A stretch of 14,701 bases of DNA from Urbifossiella sp043733485. GTDB lineage: Bacteria > Planctomycetota > Planctomycetia > Gemmatales > Gemmataceae. The notes below the pieces were generated by a model. That model was not told the DNA's origin and did not search any database. It saw nothing but the letters and a program-made list of their open reading frames with translations. The position numbers and the translations under genes are program-made. The DNA is taken from NCBI GenBank assembly GCA_043733485.1, contig JAYTGN010000144.1, positions 1 to 14,701 of the forward strand, given 5' to 3'. Below are positions 1 to 7,100 of this stretch, in pieces; the stretch's first letter is position 1; each line of letters begins with the position of its first letter.

Positions 1-42
1 TGAGTCGCCGGGTGTTGCCTTCAAGATACACCCGGCGACTCA
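1..42. repeat. Perfect 15-bp inverted repeat (hairpin) upstream of valS
   Basis: Bases 1-15 (TGAGTCGCCGGGTGT) are exactly complementary to bases 28-42, with a 12-base loop at 16-27. The stem is GC-rich and would be very stable in RNA. It ends 29 bases before the valS start codon. No T-run follows it on the plus strand, so a classical intrinsic terminator is not supported. It may terminate an upstream gene outside the window, act in the valS leader, or be a dispersed repeat. It touches the window edge and could extend further left. Confidence 0.8.
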
Positions 43-71
43 CGTCGCCGGTTCGCCATTAGGATTTCCCC

Positions 72-3000
72 ATGCCCGTCGAACTGCCGAAAACGTATGA
101 CCCCAAAGAAGCGCAAGTCAAGTGGCTGGCGTTTTGGGAAGATCAAGGCTACTTCCACAGCGAACCGGACGACTCGCGTAAGCCGTTCACCATCGTGATC
201 CCGCCGCCGAACGTGACCGGCGCACTGCACATGGGCCATGCCCTCAACAGCACACTTCAAGACGTACTGATTCGCTGGCGGCGCATGCAAGGGTACAACG
301 CCTTGTGGATTCCCGGCACGGATCACGCCGGCATCGCCACGCAAGCCGTGGTGGAAAAGCTCATTTTCGCCCAGGAAAAGAAGACCCGCCACGACCTCGG
401 CCGCGACGAACTCGTGAAGCGCATCTGGCAGTGGAAGGACAAGTACGAGGCCCGCATCCTCGGCCAGCTTCGCGAAATGGGCACGTCGTGCGACTGGCAG
501 CGGACCCGCTTCACGCTCGACGACATGTGCGCGAAGGCCGTGCGCGAAACCTTCTTCCGCATGTTCAAGGACGGCTACATTTATCGCGGCAAACGCCTCG
601 TGAACTGGGACGCCCACCTGCAAACCTCCGTGGCCGACGACGAAACCTATACCGAAGACATCAAGGGCGGCTTCTGGACGTTCAAGTATCCAATCATTGG
701 CGAGCCGGGAGCGTCAGCGACCGGAGGTCCGGAGTTCATTTCATTCAGCACTACGCGCCCGGAAACCATGCTCGGCGACACCGCCCTCTGCGTGCATCCC
801 TCGGACGAACGCTACACGCACCTCATCGGCAAGAAGGCGCTGCAGGTGCTCACTGGTCGCGAGATTCCCATCATCGCCGACGGCATCCTTGCCGACCCTG
901 AACTCGGCACCGGCTGCGTGAAGGTGACCCCGGCCCACGACCAGAACGACTACGCTTGCTACACGCGCCATCCCGAAATCGGCGTCATCAACATTCTCAA
1001 TCCGGACGGCACCATCAACGCCGAGGGGGGCATGTTCGCGGGTCTCGATCGCTACAAGGCCCGCGAGGCCGTGGTGAAGGCGATGGAGGAACTCGGATAT
1101 TTCGAAGGCAAGGAAGACCGCGTGATTCCACTGAAGTACAGCGACCGCAGCAAGACGCCGATCGAGCCGTATCTCTCGGATCAGTGGTTCGTGAAGATGT
1201 CGGACCGCGACGACGGCAAGCCCGGCCTTGCGCAAATGGCGATGGACGCCGTAACGAGCGACCGCGTGAAGTTCTTCCCGGAACGCTACAAGGACGGCTA
1301 CCTGGCATGGCTCGGCGAGAAGCGCGACTGGTGCATCTCGCGACAACTCTGGTGGGGCCACCGAATTCCGGTGTGGAAGCTCCACCGCGGTTTCGATCCG
1401 TCGCAACGAATTGTGCACTTCGAAGAGAGTTTGGAGGAGCTGATTCAGACTCATCCGGACAAACTTGCAGTACTCCGAACACAATCGGACAACTACGATT
1501 CCAACCGCCCGGACTTCAACTATTTGGCTTGCACTTCTGTAGAGGCAGCCCACATCGAGCAACAATTGACTGCGCTCGGTTTCGAACAAGACCCCGATGT
1601 TCTCGATACCTGGTTCTCCTCCGCGCTCTGGCCGCACAGCACACTCGGCTGGCCCGAACCGACCCCGGAGGTGAAGTACCACTACCCCACGAGCGTGCTC
1701 GTCACCAATCGCGACATCATCACACTGTGGGTCGCCCGCATGGTGCTCACTGGGCTCTACAACCTCGGCGAGGTGCCGTTCCACCACGTCTACATTCACC
1801 CCAAGGTGATGGACGGCTTCGGCGAAGGGATGAGCAAGTCGAAAGGCAACGGCGTCGATCCGCTCGACATCATCGAACTCTACGGCACCGACGCGATGCG
1901 TTACGGCATGGTGAAGATCGCCACCGAGACGCAGGACAGCCGGATGCCGATCACGAACGTGTGCCCGTTCTGCTCGGAATCGGTGGCGGTGAAGCAGGAG
2001 CACATGTACATGCGGACCAAGAAACTGGTCTGCCCGAAGTGCAAGAAGTCGTTCCGCCCCGGCGGTCCGTGGCCGGCGGACGACCCCGAGTTGCCGACCG
2101 CGAAGCAGGGCTCGGACCGGTTCGAGGAAGGCCGCAACTTCGCGAACAAAATGTGGAACGCCACGCGCTTCATTTTGATGAACCTCGAAGGCTACACGCC
2201 TGGCCCAGTTGAAGTGGCGACACTGCCCATCGAGGATCGCTGGCTGCTGTCGCGGCTCGCCACGACGACGAAGGCCGTCACCGAGTCGCTGGAGAATTAC
2301 GAGTTCAGCAAGGTGAGCACGGCGATCTACGACTTCGTCTGGTCGGAGTTTTGCGACTGGTACATCGAGATGGCGAAGGGCCGGCTCAAAGAGCCGGTGG
2401 CACAGGCATTCTTGCCTGTGCAAGCCGATCCAGCACAGGCAAGAATGCCTGTGCCACTAAATAGCGCTCGTTCCAACGTACAGCGAGTCCTCGTCGGCGT
2501 GCTCGACGGCATCTTGCGCCTGGTGCAGCCGGTGATGCCGTTCGTGGCGGAGTCGCTGTGGCACGCGCTCAATGAAGCCGCTCCCGAACGGGGCTTGCTC
2601 AAAGTTGAGCATGCCGGTGAAAGCGTGGTCATTGCAAAGTGGCCCGAGTACCCGCCCGAGTGGATCGATGCCGGCGTCGAGGCTCGCTTCGCACGCATGC
2701 AGGAACTCGTTCGCGGCGTGCGCGAGGTTCGCAACCGCTATCAGGTGGACGACAAAACGCACCTCGACGTGTCGGTGAAGGCGAGCGAAGCCATCGCGAA
2801 GGACTTCACCGAACTCGCGGCGTTCATCGGCCCGCTCGCCGGCATCGCGAACTTCACGGCTTCGCCCAACGAGGCGAAACCGAAGCAAGCCGGCACCGTG
2901 GTGCGCCCCGAATTTGAGGCGTACGTATCGCTCGTGGGGCTCGTCGATCCCGCAGCCGAGGCCAAGCGTCTGGAGAAGCAGATTGCCGAGAAGTCGAAAC

Positions 3001-3149
3001 AACTCGAAGGTGTGAAGGCGAAGCTCGCGAACCCGAACTTCACGAAAGCGCCGCCCGAGGTGCAGCAGATTCAGCGCGATTTGGCGACGGATCTGGAGAA
3101 TCAAATTCGTGCGATGTTGGACAACCTGGATGGACTAAAAGATAACTGA
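72..3149 (+). CDS. valS: Valyl-tRNA synthetase (class I) with lineage-type insertions
   Basis: Charges tRNA-Val with valine in the cytoplasm. The 1025-residue protein is longer than a typical bacterial ValS (about 880-950). The class I HIGH motif is HMGH at residues 53-56 within PPPNVTGALHMGH. The CP1 editing domain carries TTRPETMLGD (about 226-235), followed by DVLDTWFSSALWP and the KMSKS loop as GMSKS (M587-S590; the first Lys is Gly). The anticodon-binding domain (RNFANKMWNATRF) and the C-terminal coiled-coil arm (DPAAEAKRLEKQIAEK onward) are present. Three oddities: a zinc-ribbon-like insert with Cys631, 634, 654 and 657; an in-frame palindromic repeat coding for residues 776-795; and a stretch of lower GC around 1381-1620. 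The ATG at 72 has AGGA at 61-64, 7 bases upstream. All catalytic parts look intact, so it is probably functional. Confidence 0.97.
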   Translation: MPVELPKTYDPKEAQVKWLAFWEDQGYFHSEPDDSRKPFTIVIPPPNVTGALHMGHALNSTLQDVLIRWRRMQGYNALWIPGTDHAGIATQAVVEKLIFAQEKKTRHDLGRDELVKRIWQWKDKYEARILGQLREMGTSCDWQRTRFTLDDMCAKAVRETFFRMFKDGYIYRGKRLVNWDAHLQTSVADDETYTEDIKGGFWTFKYPIIGEPGASATGGPEFISFSTTRPETMLGDTALCVHPSDERYTHLIGKKALQVLTGREIPIIADGILADPELGTGCVKVTPAHDQNDYACYTRHPEIGVINILNPDGTINAEGGMFAGLDRYKAREAVVKAMEELGYFEGKEDRVIPLKYSDRSKTPIEPYLSDQWFVKMSDRDDGKPGLAQMAMDAVTSDRVKFFPERYKDGYLAWLGEKRDWCISRQLWWGHRIPVWKLHRGFDPSQRIVHFEESLEELIQTHPDKLAVLRTQSDNYDSNRPDFNYLACTSVEAAHIEQQLTALGFEQDPDVLDTWFSSALWPHSTLGWPEPTPEVKYHYPTSVLVTNRDIITLWVARMVLTGLYNLGEVPFHHVYIHPKVMDGFGEGMSKSKGNGVDPLDIIELYGTDAMRYGMVKIATETQDSRMPITNVCPFCSESVAVKQEHMYMRTKKLVCPKCKKSFRPGGPWPADDPELPTAKQGSDRFEEGRNFANKMWNATRFILMNLEGYTPGPVEVATLPIEDRWLLSRLATTTKAVTESLENYEFSKVSTAIYDFVWSEFCDWYIEMAKGRLKEPVAQAFLPVQADPAQARMPVPLNSARSNVQRVLVGVLDGILRLVQPVMPFVAESLWHALNEAAPERGLLKVEHAGESVVIAKWPEYPPEWIDAGVEARFARMQELVRGVREVRNRYQVDDKTHLDVSVKASEAIAKDFTELAAFIGPLAGIANFTASPNEAKPKQAGTVVRPEFEAYVSLVGLVDPAAEAKRLEKQIAEKSKQLEGVKAKLANPNFTKAPPEVQQIQRDLATDLENQIRAMLDNLDGLKDN
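701..727. repeat. Possible dispersed-repeat-derived segment inside valS
   Basis: The segment GAGCCGGGAGCGTCAGCGAC followed by CGGAGG (within 702-727) resembles a short motif I associate with repeats scattered through Gemmata-group genomes. It is read in frame as EPGASATGGPE in a surface loop of the editing domain, just before the TTRPET motif. The loop length is not clearly unusual for ValS, so it could simply be ordinary coding sequence. The call rests on memory of similar sequences. Confidence 0.25.
2397..2457. repeat. 24-bp perfect inverted repeat inserted in frame in valS
   Basis: Bases 2397-2420 are exactly complementary to 2434-2457, with a 13-base loop (2421-2433). Each arm is itself a palindrome: CACAGGCA-TTCT-TGCCTGTG in the left arm and CACAGGCA-AGAA-TGCCTGTG in the right. 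The whole structure is translated in frame (VAQAFLPVQ...QARMPVPL, about residues 776-796) in the anticodon-binding domain, between the helix ending GRLKEP and the one starting ARSNVQRVL. The core matches a repeat I recognise as common in Gemmata-like genomes. It looks like a small repeat element that landed in a permissive loop without breaking the frame. Confidence 0.9.
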
Positions 3150-3423
3150 CAATCGTGCAAACCCCGTTGCGGCCATCGCTTCCTTCCAGTCGCAGACCGT
3201 CGACTCCGTCCCTTGGAAAGCGATTTCGGCTCAAGATTCTCGCTGAGGGTGCTCCAGATCCGGTCCCACAACGGAGCCAGATCTCCGCAAAGTTCTCGAT
3301 CCTCCTGACGAAGTTCTCGGTCGCCGGGTGAACCGCAAATCGTCTGAAATTGCGAACGCGGGTGGTCGATGGGGCGAGCCAGTCCTACGATAACAATCTT
3401 CGATTCCGGGAATGGGAACAGTC
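3150..3423. other. Intergenic region between valS and rplU
   Basis: These 274 bases hold no credible gene. The region presumably contains the valS 3' end and the promoter for rplU, but no convincing -35/-10 pair was found. ATCGCTT (3175-3181) can pair with AAGCGAT (3218-3224) across a 36-base loop, and AAGTTCTCG occurs twice 21 bases apart (3290-3298 and 3311-3319). Neither is strong enough to name as a terminator or operator. No T-run follows a stem. Confidence 0.6.
3414..3418 (+). promoter_or_regulatory. Ribosome binding site deciding the rplU start
   Basis: GGGAA lies 5 bases before the ATG at 3424. It overlaps the upstream in-frame ATG at 3412, which itself lacks a comparable site. This supports the shorter L21, starting MYAIFEDG as in the family. 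Confidence 0.6.
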
Positions 3424-3753
3424 ATGTACGCGATTTTTGAAGACGGTAGCCGCCAATACCGCGCCGAACTCGACAGCACGGTGGTCATCGACTTCCGCGA
3501 CCTCCAGCCCGGCCAGCAAATCGAAATCACGAAAGTGCTCCTTTTGCAGAGCGGAGTCGAGACGATCGTGGGCCGTCCGCTCGTTGAGGGCGCTCGCATC
3601 ATCGGCGAGGTCACGGGCCTTCCCACCAAGAAGACGATGATTCAGCGGTTCCGTCGCCGTAAGAACTATCGCCGACTCAAGGGTCACACGCAGCCCTACC
3701 TCCGGGTGAAGATCAAGCACATTTTGAAGGCCGGCGAACCGACTCCAGCCTGA
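3424..3753 (+). CDS. rplU: 50S ribosomal protein L21
   Basis: A 109-residue protein of the large ribosomal subunit that binds 23S rRNA. It begins MYAIFEDGSRQYR, as L21 proteins normally do, and carries the family signature FRRRKNYRRLKGHTQPY followed by LRVKI at about residues 76-97. An in-frame ATG four codons upstream (3412) is open, but the start at 3424 matches the family and has GGGAA five bases upstream. The stop codon TGA lies just before the FHA gene, whose earliest ATG overlaps it. In most bacteria rpmA (L27) follows rplU directly; here it is absent and an FHA-domain gene takes its place. The C-terminal tail KAGEPTPA is short and variable. Confidence 0.97.
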   Translation: MYAIFEDGSRQYRAELDSTVVIDFRDLQPGQQIEITKVLLLQSGVETIVGRPLVEGARIIGEVTGLPTKKTMIQRFRRRKNYRRLKGHTQPYLRVKIKHILKAGEPTPA

Positions 3754-3770
3754 TGTTGAGGTCGAACCCG

Positions 3771-4175
3771 ATGAAGGCCCGACTGATTCCCGCCGAAGGC
3801 GGTACTCCGATCGACCTGACCAAGGATCTGACTCTGTTCGGGCGCGATGAAGCCTGCGACGTCCGCCTCGATCAAAAAGGCATTTCAAAAATTCACTGCG
3901 TCGTGGTCAAGACGGATGGCCTGCTGTTAGTCCGCGATTTAGGAAGTACCAACGGCACGCGCGTCAATGGCCAGCGCGTTCGTCGTGCCGCACTTCTGCC
4001 CAACGATCAGATGTCGATTGCGAACGTCGCGTTTCAGGTGAAGTTTGGCGTGGAATTGGAGGAGGAGTTGGCTCCGCTTCCAGCCGCCGCCGAAGCCGCA
4101 CCGGCCGGTAAGTTGCCCGCGCGACGGAACGCGCTTCCCGATGTGTATCCCAATCCCAAGACGCCCCGGCCGTAA
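3771..4175 (+). CDS. FHA-domain protein (phosphothreonine-binding)
   Basis: A 134-residue soluble protein made of one forkhead-associated domain (about 1-95) and a Pro/Ala-rich tail. FHA domains bind phosphothreonine peptides, usually products of Ser/Thr kinases. The family's conserved residues are visible: FGR (23-25), SKIH (39-42, the SxxH motif), GSTNG (58-62) and NG (66-67). No membrane segment is seen. The frame is open from an ATG at 3753 that overlaps the rplU stop, but the ATG at 3771 is preferred because TGAGG lies 9 bases upstream and the FHA fold begins there. It follows rplU closely, so co-transcription is likely. Its 3' end meets the convergent kinase-tubulin gene with a single base between stops, making that kinase a natural candidate partner (inference). 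Confidence 0.9.
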   Translation: MKARLIPAEGGTPIDLTKDLTLFGRDEACDVRLDQKGISKIHCVVVKTDGLLLVRDLGSTNGTRVNGQRVRRAALLPNDQMSIANVAFQVKFGVELEEELAPLPAAAEAAPAGKLPARRNALPDVYPNPKTPRP

Positions 4176-4176
4176 G

Positions 4177-7100
4177 TCACGTCGTTCCCGCCGGCGACCA
4201 GGCGATGTCGATTCGCGAGTGCAGCGGATGCCCCGACCCGGCCAGTAACTCGGCCGCCATTCGGGCGTGCTCGCCCAGGTGAGGCAATTCCGCCAACTCC
4301 AACCTCGGGTATTCGCGGTAGAAGACGATGTCGTCCGGTAGCGGAGCCGTCGTGAACTCGACGCCCGGCAATGCCGCAGCGACGACGCTCCGGAATCGAT
4401 CGCCGACCTCGCCCTCGGGTACGGCGAGGATGGCCAGTTCGTCCGGCTTCTTTCCGGTGTACCCGGCCAGCTCCGGGTTGGCTCCCGCGTAGGCTTCCCC
4501 GATGAGCGGAAAGTCGTCGGCACCCCCGGAGCGGCAGCGGAAGAAAACGGCGGCCGGGTTGGCCGAGTCGAGCTTGGTGTCGAGGAACTCGCGCGAGCGG
4601 GTCAACAGCAGTTCGCGGAACGCCGGACCCTTCTCCAACGGCTTCAAGCAGATCGCGGCCAGCCCCCGGAACTTACGGACAATTTCTTGTTGAAGCATCT
4701 GATCGAACGCGAGCACGTCGCTCGGATTGAGCCCCGCGAGGAAGCGGTCGGCGGCATCGTCGAGCGTCGAGCATCCGTCCGGCAGAATCAGCTTCCCGGG
4801 TCCGGTGGGGTTGCCGCCCGTCGTGCCGCTGGCGGCGATCGCAACGTGCAAGTCGGTGAGCCCGGCCCGGCAATTTCCAATGTCGCGGAGGAACTCCGGA
4901 GCCGAGCCGAGTAGCTTGCGGTACGTCGAGAGCGAGAGTTCGAGAATGTCCATTCGCAGCCGCTTGCGCGGATACGCCCGCAGCAAGTCGAGGAGCTCGG
5001 CACTTGCCCTGCCGCCCGTGGAGAGCACGCCGATCTGTTGCAGCAGTCGGCTGTAGGTCTGCTTCACCTCGCGGGTCAGGTCCGCATACATCGGCTCGAG
5101 CGTTTCGACGTGCCGCTTGAGCCGCTCTTCAATTTGCCGTACCGCTTCCTCGGAGCCCGCCAGTCGATACTGGGGCTGCTCGATGAACGTGACGGCCATC
5201 GAAGCGAGTTGCCGTTCCCCTTCCCGACACATTTCCTCGTAGCGCTCCACCAACACGAGATGAAGCGACCCCGTTCCATCCGGCGCGTTCGGATCGGACC
5301 TTCCGACCAATTTCAAAAGCTGTTCGAGAACCGAGCAAACGACCGACGCATCGAGCTTCGCACCCGAAGGCGTTCGCGTCCGCATCGGGTCGATAAACGC
5401 ATCGAACACGCGTTCCGGATCTTCGCGCAATTGCGAGCGAACGGCCGCCTCGAGGTTCGAAACGATCTGCTCGAAATCGAGCTTGCGCTCGATCCACTGA
5501 GCTTCGAGCCACTTCGCGACCGGCTCGCGAAGTGTCGTGGCATCCTTGGCGATCCAGCGCTGGAGGAGGCGTTGAGAGTACCTTCGCGTGGCGGCGGCGA
5601 GGACCTCGGGCCGAGGCCAAGTGAGCCGGAACAGACCGAAACTTTGGCACGTGGGGTTCGCGGAGGGGTACGCATTGCGATAGACGTCGCGAACTTCGTC
5701 CACGACCCGACCGGCTGGCGTCAGGATCTCGTTGAACAGGCCGCGGGCGGCTCGCGCCACCGTTTGTTGACGGTTCTTCGGATCGATCGCTTTCGGAAGT
5801 TGCAGCAAGGCAATTCGCGCGAAGGGAGCCTCGTGATCTTGAATCGGCGCTTCGGATTTGTCGAAGGCGGTCTCGTACTTGGTGCGTTTGGCCTGGAAGT
5901 GATGGAGTTCGGTGAGTGCCGCGTAGGTGTTTCCCAGGGAGGTGTTCTTCGGCCCGGTCCGATCGGCGGGCGGGACGAGAAACACACCCGCGACCTCGGG
6001 CTTCGGATAGCCGACGCCGCGCAGTTCCTGGCGAATCAGGAAGGCGAGATCGAGGAACATGCCACTGCCCGTGCCGCCCCCGAGGCCAGCCACGACGTAA
6101 GCGCGCGGGCGATTCGTCCGCAATCCGAGTTTGGTTGCTTGGTCCGCTTTTTCGAGCGTCTCCTCCGTAAGGAAGGTCTCGATTTCTAGCCGCACGCGTT
6201 CGGCCACCAGGCGGTAATTGTCGCAGAGCGCAAGCCGCCCGAATGCGCGAACGCCGCCCGCCGCCCCGGGATTTCGCGAAATCTTGTAAAGCGCCCCAGG
6301 CGGCAACCACTGATCGACGGAAGGCAGCGAGTCGTGCTGCAAGTAATGCGTCGGCCGGTTCAAGCGGGTCAGGACGAGTTCCTTGGCACCGAGCGTGGCC
6401 GAGGAAGTCGGCAGGCTGGCCGAGACCGCGCCGGCCTCGGGATCGGTATCGATGTAAAGGAACCGAACGTTGGGAACTTGCTCCAGCGTTCCGAAATGGT
6501 CGCGGATGATCGTGCGGAGCGTTTCGATCACGAGGCGGCCGAGGTGCCCGACACCGATCACGAGCGCGGGAAACAGCGTGCCATCGCCGTTCTTCTCGGG
6601 CGGTGCGATGCCCAGGCTGTTCATCCGCGCGGTCTGAAAGATTTGCGGTCGCGTCAAGGTGATCGCGGGCCCTTGTCCGGCGATCGACGGGCAAGGCGTG
6701 ACGAGCCGCGGCACCACCTGCCCCGTGGGGCCGACCGTGACGAGCTGCGGCATCGGCGTGCCCGGAAGCGGAGCCGCCCCCGGCCGCGGCCCGACGTACG
6801 CCGGCATCGGAGTCTGCGTCTTCGTCGGATCGCTACCCAACCGCCCCGACCCGCCGAACTGGACCCGAGTCATCTGATGCGAATCGATCGACGGATTGAG
6901 ATCCGGCTGAACGATGTGATTGGCCTTGGCCGTAATCGGCGTGGTCGGCGGCGAGGCGAGCCCCGACAACTTGATCGCCCGGACCATCTCCGAGCAACTC
7001 GGCCACCGATCGTCCGGCTTCTTGGAAAGCGCGCGACCGATGATCGGCTGATCCGCGGCCGGCAACGGATGGAGGTCCGGAGTCCCACTGATGTGCTGCA

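Noticed and set aside
1..42. Intrinsic transcription terminator
   Set aside because: The stem is strong but is not followed by a T-run on either strand, so only a hairpin or repeat is reported.
1..71. T-box riboswitch before valS
   Set aside because: T-box leaders are mainly found in Firmicutes and a few other groups; only 71 bases are visible and no T-box sequence or specifier loop is seen.
741..2423. 560-codon open frame on the minus strand opposite valS
   Set aside because: It lies entirely opposite a clear valyl-tRNA synthetase, has no recognisable domain, and long antisense frames are expected in GC-rich genes with strong third-position bias.
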